A stretch of 64,000 bases of DNA from Cavenderia fasciculata (taxonomy: Eukaryota > Evosea > Eumycetozoa > Acytosteliales > Cavenderiaceae): assembly GCF_000203815.1 (NCBI RefSeq), contig NW_004457737.1, positions 558,001 through 622,000 on the forward strand, written 5' to 3'. The translations under genes were made by a program, and so were the position numbers. The notes under the pieces are model-generated. The model worked only from the letters and a program-made list of their open reading frames with translations, did no database searches and was not told where the DNA came from. Positions 50,413 to 61,280 of the stretch are shown piece by piece. Position 1 is the first letter of the stretch, and every line of letters starts with the position of its first letter.

Positions 50413-50707
50413 ATCTATTGATATAAACAAAACAAAAACGAAAAGAAAACACTTTCTTCCCCATCAACAATGTAATAATAAATAAATAAATATTAAAAAT
50501 AATTAAAAGTTTCGAAACATTCTTTTTTTTAATTTTTTTTTTTGATCATCAACGACTTATGTTCAAGTTAAAAGTTATTGTTCGACGTTCGCCTCAAAGA
50601 GTAATAGTAAGATGTATCATATGTTTTATATAGTATTATATTTGATCTTATCCAACTACGAAGGTTTTTGGGAATGATGTCCTTTTATCAGAGATTTATC
50701 AAAGGAT
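50413..50707. other. Intergenic gap before the virus-like fossil
   Basis: This is the 3' flank of the adaptin-like gene, with T- and A-rich tracts. The left edge of the virus-like element may lie in this stretch, but no inverted terminal repeat could be made out. Confidence 0.4.
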
Positions 50708-51133
50708 TCACAGAACCAGAGGAAACGGTTCAACTAAATACTTTATTCTGTGGGGAGTTAATTGGACTTTGTATAGGGGATTCTTCTTCTTCTTCTTCTT
50801 TAATGATCTTGGAAAGGCTTCTATTGTGAATGGAGACCTCCCTCCCATTTCGAATCTGCCTTGTATAATGGCTCTACTTTTGTTTGTAAAATGTAAATTA
50901 CAATTGGTGGTGGATATTTTTGAAAAGGAAAAAAGGTTGTTGTCACTAATCAATGAAGTTCTAATTGTGTACACATCCCCAATATGAAGTGTTCCATCCA
51001 AACTATAGAGTTTTAATGTAATAAGATCTGGAACAAAATCTAAATTAATTTGAACCATCAACCTTGCATGACCACCAGGAATGATACCACTAATTGGGAT
51101 TGTTTTAATAATTGTCTGTTTGTTGAATTTCAT
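50708..51133 (-). pseudogene. Frame inside the virus-like fossil, downstream of the capsid gene
   Basis: A 141-codon frame in the same direction as the capsid genes. It is beta-rich (IPISGIIPGGHARLMVQINL) with a Lys run. By position and composition it could be a further virion protein fragment or part of the capsid region. No firm family assignment. Confidence 0.35.
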
Positions 51134-51167
51134 TTTCCTATATTATTTAATAATGAATAAATAATAT

Positions 51168-52490
51168 TTACATTAATATCAATCCATTTGAAGTAATAAC
51201 TAATCTTCTTTTACATACCACAGTTGATTGATGAGTAAGATTGGTTGCAACACTTAAAAATGCAATAAAATCCCATTTAACCTCTCCTAGATTTAAATCA
51301 ATACCAGAAACAATATTTTCATCTAACAAACCAAATGATCCATCATCAAATCTATCCAACCAACACCAATTATAGTTGTGAATATTTGGTGTTTGAATTG
51401 TTGAATCTATCAATTTGTCTCGCAATGCTTTATAATCATCATTTACAATTGGATAATAATCGTATTGCATTCGCCTTGTATTATTAATATTGGTGTAAAA
51501 ATGTTCCAAATTTGTCGCAGCCACATTGTTGTTGTAGATGGCAGAGTTTGCAACTGAAGCAGTAACAAATAAACTATGATAAATTCTTTCCAAAGTAATA
51601 CCATTTAGTCTATTTAATCTTAATGATACCGGCTGATTTGTACATGTAAGTGATGCTGTTGTAGTATAACAATAAGGAATAAGTAAAGAGAAACCTTCTG
51701 AGCTTGCAATCTTTTGTTGTAAATTTTGAATAATATCAAATCTCTTTTCAACTGCTAAATGTATTTCCATACCTTGTACATTGGGTCCAGCAGGAGCAGT
51801 TAAAGCAACTGGGTTTGTTTGAGGAGTAAGAGAGGCATCTGCACCAAAACCAATATTTGGTAATTCTGACCAAACAAATCTAACCAATAATGTTTCATTC
51901 AACATAATATCCTTATCCAATGATATAATGGATTCATATAATTCGTTGAATGGAATGGTTACATTTAAATTAACTGCTGTATTGGCCGCAAAGCCTGAAG
52001 ATAAATAGTCTGGTTCAGTAAATGCTCTATCACATGAAGTGCCATCATATCTTGGATTCATATTTACCAAAGTGTTACAAGAATAACAAGGAATATAAGA
52101 TTGATTTGCTGTATTTACTGCAGAGTGAAAGTGTTGAGTGTATTATTTAATTTTTTGTTGATCTTGGTCACCATTTTAGAATGTAAATGAAAGTTGGTAT
52201 GATCCATTAAATATGTACCACCTCTTGTAAATACCTGTATCTGTCTAAAGAATGGTAAATACAAATCCAAACTTTCCATTGGTTGCTGGTAATGTAAATG
52301 TAAATTGAAACCATGACCTACTTAAATTAAATGCTTTGGTTGGTGGTATTTCAAATATAGTGTCATTTCCTCCTTGATAAACTGTTGTTTGAGTTGCACC
52401 AGCTTGAGGATATACTCGAGTGTATTCATATTGTGGTCCTGATCCAACCATTTGTCTGTAATCAAATTGATTTGAAATTGCTTGTTCCAT
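51168..52490 (-). pseudogene. Major capsid protein remnant (double jelly-roll type)
   Basis: Two sizeable minus-strand frames read like the N-terminal and main part of a double jelly-roll capsid protein. The first starts MEQAISNQFDYRQMVGSGP and includes IFEIPPTKAFNLSRSWFQF. The second contains SVPFNELYESII-like strands (NVTIPFNELYESIISLDKDI), WSELPNIGFGADAS and a Trp/Asp-rich strand set. This pattern is typical of Polinton and virophage-like capsids. It is interrupted and therefore a fossil. Assignment is by eye from strand and motif pattern; a profile search would settle it. Confidence 0.6.
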
Positions 52491-52523
52491 TTTTTTAATT
52501 CTATATATTCTATATGTCTAAAA

Positions 52524-53357
52524 TTAAATTTCATCAACAACTGTTAATGATTCTTTTTCTTTAACCAATAAATAATTTATATATTCTCTTACCAATTGTG
52601 AGATGTCATTATGTTTGAATAAAATCAATGTCAGATTGATATTTACACCATTTAAATTTACTTCATTTCCATCTTGATCTGTCAAATAAATGGTAAAGCT
52701 TGTCTTTGTATTTGATACCAATTGTTTACTATATGATTCAACATCATAGTTTTGCCAATGTATATTTGAAAAATCTGCATTACCAGCTGCAGAATAAACC
52801 TCTTGTAATATATCATCATCTCCATTGCTACATAAATCTGAATGAATAAACAATACATTATCAGATTGTAAATTAATTACATTGGTTGATTCCAAAATAT
52901 TATTATTGAATTTATTTGTTGAATCTTTATTAAAACCTAAATGACGAAATAATTGATTAGTAAAAGAAAAGATTGGTTGAATATCTCTTGTTGATGCACA
53001 AGTAAAAATATATTTACCAGTATTTGGTTGTTGTGATGTTGGCCAACCGATTGCATACTTTACATTGTTTGGTGACAATGCATTCAATTGCTTTTCCAAT
53101 GTGTCTTGTAATGATTTTCTTGAATAATTACCAACAGGAATAGAAATAATAGTTGATTGATCATCTTCTATCAATTCAAAAGTATTTAATCCTCTTCCAA
53201 CTGTATAAAATGATTTTGGTATTGTCGCTTGTAACAATGCCACTCTGTCAAATCTGTCTTGAGGATAATATATAATATTATATTTAAATTTAGAATTAGT
53301 ACCACTGATTCTATTGTGTGAATTTATATAGAATATTTTTTTATGTGTAATCAACAT
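52524..53357 (-). CDS. Penton-type minor capsid protein of the virus-like element
   Basis: A 277-residue frame that looks whole. It begins with a Lys-rich start and FYINSHNRISGTNSKFKYN, followed by FDRVALLQATIPKSFYTVG, IPVGNYSRKSLQDTL and TGKYIFTCA. This order (INSxxRxSGTxSxF, FDRVxLLQxxIPKSFY, the GNY strand) is the standard pattern of the minor capsid/penton proteins of Polintons and related viruses. It lies directly upstream of the capsid gene on the same strand, as in such elements. Confidence 0.65.
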   Translation of the reverse strand: MLITHKKIFYINSHNRISGTNSKFKYNIIYYPQDRFDRVALLQATIPKSFYTVGRGLNTFELIEDDQSTIISIPVGNYSRKSLQDTLEKQLNALSPNNVKYAIGWPTSQQPNTGKYIFTCASTRDIQPIFSFTNQLFRHLGFNKDSTNKFNNNILESTNVINLQSDNVLFIHSDLCSNGDDDILQEVYSAAGNADFSNIHWQNYDVESYSKQLVSNTKTSFTIYLTDQDGNEVNLNGVNINLTLILFKHNDISQLVREYINYLLVKEKESLTVVDEI

Positions 53358-53529
53358 ACTTTATATATAATTAGTAAAACATTATTATAAAATTACTATA
53401 ATTTACTATTACTCTAAAAGTGATTTGCTGTAGCTATTTTGTCTCTCAATAAAGTAGTGTAAAAGTATTATAAAAGTAGTGTAAAAATAGTAATATAATA
53501 AATTACTCTATATATATATAATAAAGAGA

Positions 53530-53748
53530 ATGGATCAAGATATAAAAAAAGATAAAAGATCAATTACATCTGCTCTAAATCTAAAAAAAGCACGTGATGC
53601 GAGAAAAAATCAATTTATAATCTATGATAGTGATTCTGATTCTGATAATGATTCTGATAATGATAATACAAAGAAAAGAACAAAAAACAAAGCTCCTGTA
53701 AAAAAGAAAAGAATAGTAATAGATAATAATAAAAAAGACTTTGAATAA
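53530..53748 (+). other. Small basic/Asp-Ser frame of the virus-like fossil
   Basis: 72 codons: SITSALNLKKARDARKNQF, a Ser-Asp repeat tract and a Lys-rich end. Similar short, charged frames often sit near capsid genes of Polinton-like elements. No function can be assigned. Confidence 0.4.
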
Positions 53749-53930
53749 ATGAATAAAAAAATGGAATCTCTCATTGAAATGTACTTGTCACCAACAAAAA
53801 AATAATTTCATTGTTAATGGTAGAAAAAGAGATAAAACAACAACCTATAGGTATTAAAGAATCAGATATTATAAAGAACAAAATGGTAATGAAGTTTTAA
53901 ATATATAATTATATTGTATAATAATACAAG

Positions 53931-54119
53931 ATGATGATTGGAGGTAAGAAGCAAAAACAGAGACCATTAAGATTAAAAAAAGATAAAAGAGGACGATACA
54001 TACAACATGGAGTAGATAGAGTTTACATTAGATCAAAAAAGAATGATAAAAAGTTGATTAGAAAGTTGATTAGAGAAGCATTAGATGATGAGAGGAATAA
54101 AACAACAGCAACTCTCTAA
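53931..54119 (+). other. Small Arg/Lys-rich frame of the virus-like fossil
   Basis: 62 codons, strongly basic (KKQKQRPLRLKKDKRGRY). Could be a nucleic-acid-binding core-type protein. It abuts the next frame, in the same orientation as the protease remnant. Confidence 0.4.
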
Positions 54120-54988
54120 AGAAAGCAGCCCTGTATTGGCTTGGTCAAATCCAAATGAAGTTGCAATGATCAAATCAATACAGGATGCCAACTTTAGAGA
54201 GTCTGAACTCAAGAATCAACAAGAATTGGATAAAGAAACAAAGAAAAAGATTATTGATCTAACAAAAGATGATATTCAAGTAAAACAAGAGATACCAATA
54301 GTAAAAAAAGAAAATGATAGATTCGATCAATTGGAAAAGAGGTTGTCAATGTTGTTTGGAGCAAAGGAAGAGAAATTAAAGAGAAGACAAGAAAAAGATG
54401 ATAGATCAATGGAAATACTTTACAACAACAACAAGTAGGATTCAAAAGTTGACAGAAAAGAGAATACAAGAATTGGAAGGCAAGTATGAAAATACAAGAC
54501 AAATAGATGAACAATTACAATCAATTATAGATATGAACAATGAAATGAAAGAAAAGAATCTTTTGGAATTGGAAAGAACAATTCAAGCAAATCAAGTAAA
54601 TCAAGCAAATCAAACAGAACAGCAACAACAAATAATGGTTGATCAAATTTTACCAAATGATTTAATAGAAATGGTCCCAAGAAACAATCTAACAGCTACA
54701 AATGATTTTGTAAAAGAGTATTTAAATTCAACAATGACCTCTACTAAACTATCTACAAATTTAGGAAATGAATTAAAAGACATGGTAAAGAATCAAAGAA
54801 TTAGTGTCATTGATTTAATTGTATCATTTGCTCAAGATTTGAAAAAAAAACAAAAGATTGGTAGTGGAAGATCAAACAAAGGTCTTTATGATAGCGAAAT
54901 TGAAAGAATAATGAAACCATATCATAGAAAGGGATTTGAAAGAGTAATAGCAAGTGATCAATTAAATTTATTGGAACCAAAAGACTAG
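54085..54988 (+). pseudogene. Helical, Glu/Lys/Gln-rich frames upstream of the protease remnant
   Basis: Two overlapping frames of predicted coiled-coil character (runs of Glu/Lys with hydrophobic heptads, and a Gln/Asn-rich middle). The end of the second contains GLYDSEIERIMKPYHRKGF, a segment like the N-terminal part of Polinton maturation proteases. Interrupted, in keeping with fossil status. Confidence 0.5.
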
Positions 54989-55250
54989 ATGTCATTTATT
55001 ATGAATTTGGATCCACACAACAAACCAGGAAGTCATTGGGTTGCAGTATACATTGATGCAGATAAAGATAAATCAGTAGAGTATTATGATTCATTTGGCC
55101 AAGAACCAACAGATGACCTTATGAAACAATTAAAAGATTTAATTGATGAAATCAATTCAGATTATTATTTAAAATTCAAAGTAAATAAAAATCATTGATC
55201 AAGCATCAAATAGTACAACATGTGGATATCATGCAATTAAATTTTAATAA
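54850..55250 (+). pseudogene. Adenovirus-type maturation protease remnant
   Basis: Sequence features: IMNLDPHNKPGSHWVAVYID (the catalytic His within GSHWVAV), SVEYYDSFGQEP (the strand with the catalytic acidic position), and TTCGYHAIKF further on (the Cys-type nucleophile context). This is the cysteine protease family shared by adenoviruses, Polintons and relatives, which processes capsid precursors. The copy is interrupted. It is the most convincing non-capsid marker in this block. Confidence 0.65.
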
Positions 55251-55300
55251 AATTGGGAATTTATTAATAGAAAAAACAATGGTTCTTCTGAGTCCAAAAT

Positions 55301-58300
55301 CTAATTGATGAACATGGCTGATGTGGTTGATGTGGTTGATGTGATTGATGGGGTTGATGCGGTTGATAAAGAAGTGTTTGTGAGAGGACCTTGAACCATA
55401 AGGTAACTAGTGGGGCCACTACACAGCTTTTCGTACAATGGGAAGCCTAACAGAAGTTTTAATCCATCGTCATTCAGAATAACCAGATCGATATTATCTG
55501 GGACATGAGGAAGTGGAGATTCGTCGCTTTGTTTTCTCTTTTTTTTGCTGGGATTACTTTGTTCTTTTGATGCATCTTCTTTTTTACCAGCAAGAAGTTT
55601 TTTTGGAAAGGGTGTTGATGGAGAAATAAACGTTGCAATTTCCTTGGAATCAAATATTATTTCTTTACCTTTAAAGGATTTGATATCTTTTGTTCTGTTA
55701 ATTGCAACAATCACACACGTCAATTTAAAGTCAGTCAAGCCAACAGGAACAGCTTTGATGAGCTCTTCACAAAGATCTTGAATTCCGAATGCATCATGTT
55801 GATTCAAATGCTTGACAACAAAAGAAATGCCTAAAGTCCATATAATATTATTTAATTAGTCATTCATGAATTAAAATGAGAACGTATCCATTAATTACCT
55901 TTTGTTTGAGACAATTTGATATAAAAATCAGAAGATTCGGACTTTGAGCCACATTTATACAATGTATTCACTTTGGCCTGTCCCCAAACATCTTTAAATG
56001 AATTTGTGTGGACCATAATTCCCTTGTCTCCTTCTAATGGTTGTTCCATAAGGTGGTTCACCATTTTCATGTCAAAACTGCCAAAATCTTTTCTGTTGGT
56101 AAAAATAGGGAAGAATCTAAACACATGTTCAGCATATTTGTTATGTATCTTTATACCCTTGGAAAATAATTAAAGAGATTAATATAATTGCTAAACAAGA
56201 AAAATATCAAATTACATACTTGAAGAAAGGGGAAATTTAATTCTGATTCGTCTAAAATTCTTTGGCAGACTGAACTTGCTAAAGATTTCTCCAATGCTTC
56301 ACCGGTGATCCTGATAGATTTGGAGAATAACGAGTCTTCTGCAATCATCAGCCTACTCTTTTCTTTTGGGTCAGTGATTGTGCCTAGTAGGTGATCGATG
56401 GTGATTCTAGGAAAGTTGAGGAAAGCTATATTTAGATCTGTTGGATGTGGTTTTATATATATGTGATAAAACTGAATTACATCGGCAAAAACATACTCGA
56501 TTGGTTGTTCTGACTCCTCTGAAGTTATAAACCATTGGCGTGGATCAATTTTTTGAGTACAAGAAATTGGAATCTTTATCTATTTGGTTAGAAAATTGGT
56601 TGGTTCTGAGTGAGGGTTGTTACTTACATTCAAGATAAAAAGTCTAACCAATTCAAGATACATCAATCGTTGATCTGTTGTAGATTTGGCGTTGAGTAAT
56701 GGGATGAATTGGTTGCTTTTTCCTCGTTCATTGATATGTTTGATTAATTCCTTGCTTTCAAGAGTGTTTACTGTGTTTGAATGGACATATTCCAATGCAT
56801 AACAAATTAATCTGGGTACACCACCTGTCAACTATTGAAATAAATTAGATACCATATATATATATTTAATTAAATAGTGCTACATACATCATAAATTTTC
56901 TCGATCAGCTTGGCATTTTTGAAAATAATGGGATAATTTTGCTTGCATATTTCTTCAATGTGTTTTTTCTCTAGAATATCCAGCTGGATCCAGTCCACAA
57001 GAGAACCCGTTGGGGAATATATTTCCATATTAGAAAATAAACCACGACCCATTGAGTAGAGAAGAGACGACTTTCCTGAGATGTACACAGGGTTTCCAGA
57101 GGAAATCGGACCTGAAATACGTTGTTCCAGAGATGATACAAAATAGTGATTGTTTTCGATGGATTCATTTGATAATCAGAATGATATGTCGCCTCCAGCT
57201 CGTCGATGTGAAAAAAGAAACCTCGTGCCTCTCTTTTACAAAAGTCATGGAAATCGGTTGACTCTGGTACCACAATCTTTGACAATTGGGAGACGGCTTG
57301 CATAATAGCCTTTTGGAAGGATCCAACCCACACTGATTCGTCATAGTTGGTTGTGAATTTAGAGAACTGGGACGAGTCGATGAGCAGGTACTTCAAATTT
57401 CGAAACTCGTCAGAGCACTCGATTTTGTTTTGGAGAGCTGCTTTCAAAAAATTGATGCCAAGGTAAGATTTACCACTTCCCCACATCTGACATGAAATCA
57501 TGAGAGGAAATGTTCCATTGCTTCTAGTTGTTCCAAAATCTCCATCCCTCATTTTCAACACTCTTTCTGTCGTCTTGTGCATTTGTGTTATTTCTTTGAT
57601 TCTATTAACAAATGGAAGATTGTTTGGAGGGTAATTGTGGTTAAGCGGGTAGCTCAATGTTCCTATGAAATAATGAAGAAAAAAATGATTAGAGATTTTT
57701 GAGCTAATTGGTGTTTCAACCAATCACCACGCACCAATTAGGTATGTTTGGCAAAAGTAGAGGATAAGATGGAAAAGAGATGGGTGATAAAAGGATGTAG
57801 AGTGACAAAGAGTTGTAGTGTAGCTTGGTGAATGGACCATGGTATTTGATTTATCAAAGGATTATAAATATATCAATGAACAAAAGGTCGATGATATAAA
57901 ATATGAACAAACAAACAAAATGGCAAATGTTTGGTTGGTTCGACAATGGTTAGAATTAGACCGTCCAACAATGAAGCAAGTGGTTAAAAGGAAAGAGATG
58001 GCTGGTGCATTGAAAACAAAAGATAATCAAAAGAAATGGTGTAAAAAGAGGAGCAATGATAGTGATTTTTAATTATCTGATGGATAAAGGAAGTGTAGTT
58101 AACCGGATAGGTGGGCGAACCAAACTAATAAAAGGTAGAGGTTTTGAGTGTCCAGTGATATTAATGGTGATTGGTTGATATGATATTAGGAAGGGTTGGA
58201 AATGGATTGACCAACAACAATGAGGCAAGTAAAGGGCCTGTAATATGAGAACAAACAAAGCAAAACAAAATGACTAGATTTGAATGATAGTGATCGGTTG

Positions 58301-60255
58301 ATGTAGCAATTAGGTATGTTTGACAAAAGTAGTGATTAAGAGGAAAAAGAGATGGGTCTTAAAAATAAAAGGATGTAGAGTGATAAAGAGTGGTAGTGTA
58401 GCTTGGTGAATGGATTTGATTTGTATAAAAAGGATTATAAATATATGAAAGAGGTAATGATATGTAAAGATGAACAAGCAAAACAAAATGACAAATGTTT
58501 AGTGTTGGTACGACAATGAAAACAAAAAGATAATCAAAAGAAATGGTGTAAAAAGAGGAGCAATGATAGTGATTTTTAATTATCTGATGGATAAAGGAAG
58601 TGTAGTTAACTGGATAGGTGAGTGAACCAAACTAACAAAAGGTAGAGGTTTTGAGTGTCCAGTGATATTAATGGTGATTGGTTGATATAATATTTGGAAT
58701 AGTTGGAAGATGGATTGACCAACAACAATGAGGCAAGTGAAGGCCTGTAATATGAGAACGAGCAAACAAAACAAAATGACTAGATTTGAATGATGGTGAT
58801 TGGTTGATGTAGCAATTTGGTATCTTTGACAAAAGTAGTGGAGAGATGGGTGATAAAAATAAAAGGATGTAGAGTGATAAAGAGTGGTGTAGCTTGGTGA
58901 ATGGACAATGGTATTCATTTGGATTATTGGGAAAAGGATTATGAATGAACACAAGAGGTCCATGATAGTGAGCAAGGTATGTTTAAGGAAATGGGATGGG
59001 TGATGAATTGAATGGATAATGAAGGGATGTTGTTTTGCTAAAAAAAGGAGTGACATAGTTGAGGGTGTCTTACCTGCGGTAGGAGAAACTATAGATAGAT
59101 ATATTTCAGTCAGTATTTGTAAATATTAATTAAATGTTGTCTAATAACTTACTATTAGTCTGAGGTGGGTCGAGAGAACCGAGTTCTTTGAAAAGCACAT
59201 CAAGGAGAGCCTTGCTTTGCTCTGATTTGAGATCTGTTTCGGTACCATTGGGAACACAGAACAAGCCATCAAATAAAAATCTTGAATCATGCAACAACCA
59301 AAGATCTCGACCTGTAACCGGAGGGTCGTCTTGGAGGGAAAGGCCATTTGGACGACGTGCGGCTTTGAGAGTGTCAGTCACCCAATCATTAGCCAATTGG
59401 GCAGTCCATTCCTTGACTGGAGTGTTGGACCATGTTGTTGTTGATGGGGGAGGCTGGTCTGTCATCATACAAATTAAAATACAAATTAGAAAATGATAAT
59501 GTAAAGTAACTCTTGTGTTGTAAATAAATAAGGTGATGGAGAATAAATGAACAAGACTATGTCTTATGGATAACTGATGTATATGAAATATGTGTAATAA
59601 TAAATGACAAAAAAGAACAAATAAAATGTATCAGAAAGAATACACAGTGAACTGCTGCGGAAGGGTGCTTTTATCATCAGTCTCCAAGAAAAAAATATAT
59701 ATAATTATTAACAAAAAATAAAGTGATTTTATTTTAAATAATAAAATCATTGGAAGATGGGTGAGCGCGATGATGTCATAAGACATGACTTTAATATTAG
59801 GGTTGATGGGTGTGATTAATAGATGACTTGAACCACAAGACAGAGTGACTAAACGATAATGATGGGTGGTGGTAGTGGAGGGGAATCTGACATATGACAA
59901 TCATGTGCGAACAACAAGACGAATATGAGTGGTTAAATAGAAGATAGATGTATCATTACTTACCTCTACTGCTGCTGCTGTGTTGATGCGATAGCGATTG
60001 TTGTTGTTTAATTAAAAGTTGTTGAGCAGCCAGATAGAGCTTCTTTGCAGGTGCGACGACTATGCCACATTTACCAAAATCAGCCTCTGTAAACACCGCG
60101 ATACTCTCTCCATCTACATCATTATCAAGAAGCATCTGGGCATATTCTTCTCTTACTTGAACTTCTTTTGTAGCCCATTCTTTTACTTGTTTTGCTGACC
60201 ATCGTTTGAAATCGCTTTGTGATGCAATTTCTGTTATTGTCAAAGCATTATACAT
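55301..60255 (-). CDS. SAM-domain plus Crinkler-like P-loop NTPase
   Basis: Exons read in order: 60255-59964 (SAM domain: WSAKQVKEWATKEV, DVDGESIAVFTEADFGKCGI), 59458-59153 (second SAM-like region: VKEWTAQLANDWVT, LHDSRFLFDGLF), a 15-nt exon 59088-59074, a long NTPase exon (~57662-56888), then 56831-56628, 56579-56220, 56157-55899 and 55830-55301. The NTPase has a P-loop (QMWGSGKSYLG), FFFHIDE (Walker B-like) and later LTGGVPRLICYALEY, as in CRN/RHS-type NTPases. The C-terminal region (GIMVHTNSFKDVWGQAK, GISFVVKHLNQH) has no assignment and ends in a Ser/Thr-rich tail. The frame of the NTPase part appears interrupted once, so the gene may be inactive or the base call wrong. The host role is unknown; SAM plus NTPase suggests a scaffold or effector-like protein. 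Confidence 0.6.
57720..59040. repeat. Tandem ~500-nt repeats inside a 1.4-kb intron
   Basis: The block GGATGTAGAGTGA...TGTAGCTTGGTGAATGGA recurs at ~57795, ~58370 and ~58867, each in a larger shared frame (AGGTATGTTTGGCAAAAGTA at 57739, TGACAAAAGTAG near 58320 and 58826, and GGTTTTGAGTGTCCAGTG at 58140 and 58649). Units are about 575 and 500 nt, and a partial third. The copies sit in the intron between the 15-nt exon and the NTPase exon. A 77-codon open frame in copy 1 (57839-58072) is not maintained in the others. Confidence 0.75.
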
Positions 60256-60630
60256 GTTATGATTAAAAGTGATGTCGTAAGATAATAGAAAACATGGCTC
60301 TCTATATATATTCTCCTTTTAATGTTGTTGTTGTTGTTGTTGTTGTTATTGAAATTCTTTGTTTGAAACACTTTTACTCCTTCCTTTTTTTTTTTTTTTT
60401 TTTTCATTCTTGTCTCCACCCCCTCTCTTCTTGAAAACAACAAGACTGATTCTTTGTCTTATGTGAACAAAGATTAGTACTACTAAAGAAGGTAGTCTTC
60501 TATTATAGATATAGAGGTCCTATAGATTCAGATCAACTTTGAACGATAACAGCAATTTATATTTAATATAACCAACATTCTATGATGACAGTAACATTCA
60601 ACCTATTACATACAACAGGCAGTCAATGTT
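60256..60630. other. Upstream region of the SAM-NTPase gene
   Basis: About 375 bp with a TTG repeat run (60323-60347) and a long poly-T (60388-60405). No gene seen; it must hold the promoter of the minus-strand SAM gene. Confidence 0.45.
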
Positions 60631-60897
60631 TTGTCTATTGTAATTGCTAGAACCACTCTCACTAAAGCATTCTCGTTTATCATCCAATCCATGTTATATT
60701 TCAACTATGTATCATATGTCTATTCATACAACCAAATCCATTTTGTAAGAATTGGTAAACTGGTTACGCTCTGTGTTGATTCACCTCCAACCTTGACAAT
60801 GCAAACTACAGCTTCAGAAGTATATACTGATGTTTTTATTCCTGAAAGATTTAGACCTCCCAATGTTCAAATAGTCACAGTGTCAACATACCAATAA
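60631..60897 (+). other. Short frame with a viral/phage fibre-like C-terminal pattern
   Basis: An 88-codon frame whose second half reads FVRIGKLVTLCVDSPP and then VFIPERFRPPNVQIVTV. This RIGxLVTL...IPxRFRP arrangement is common at the C-terminus of tail-fibre-like and related viral proteins. It has no clear start, no partner gene and no family I can name, so it may be a scrap of another virus-like element. Treated as a possible fossil. Confidence 0.3.
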
Positions 60898-61280
60898 CAT
60901 TCTCCAACTTTATTTATTCATCCATGTAGAATCTGTTGTTTGTTGAGTGGACAATTGATAAAATAGTGATGGAAGTGGAATACCTTGTGATTCCAACCAA
61001 TCTTTTTCTATCGATCCATTTTCCATGAGTTATGTTGCCAATGATATTGTTTGGTGAACTATATCCAATTTATTTTGGTTAAAATTATGATTCTAAAATC
61101 CAAAATCTAAAATCAATCCAATATTTTTTTATTTTTCCAAAATAATCCTAACTTTTTTAACCTTTATCATATCTATCCAAAATATTAAAAGTTAATAACT
61201 AATATCTCAAAAATAATAAAATAAAATAAAAATATATATTTCTAAAAATAAATTAACTATTTTAACCTAATTAATATATA
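60898..61280. other. Gene-free AT-rich stretch
   Basis: About 380 bp with high A content and AAATAAA-like signals. Nothing recognised. Confidence 0.5.

Larger units (their letters stand above)
50708..55250. mobile_element. Polinton-like virus fossil (capsid and protease module)
   Basis: A ~4.5 kb block whose open frames match virion genes of Polintons and Polinton-like viruses, and none of the neighbouring host genes. Minus strand: major capsid remnant (~51168-52490), penton-type minor capsid (52524-53357) and a further frame (50708-51133). Plus strand: two small basic frames (53530-53748, 53931-54119), a helical frame (54085-54988) and an adenovirus-type cysteine protease remnant (54850-55250). 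The two halves diverge from an AT-rich gap at 53358-53529. No DNA polymerase B, packaging ATPase or integrase was recognised, so this is a partial element or a very reduced one. It is broken, with several interruptions (roughly four to six), though large frames survive, which suggests a fairly recent insertion. No terminal repeats or target-site duplication could be identified. Confidence 0.7.

Noticed and set aside
50413-55300. Terminal inverted repeats of the virus-like element
   Set aside because: I compared the flanks by eye and found no credible pair; AT-rich similarities only.
57839-58072. 77-codon frame in the long intron
   Set aside because: Present in only one copy of the intronic repeat and not conserved in the others.
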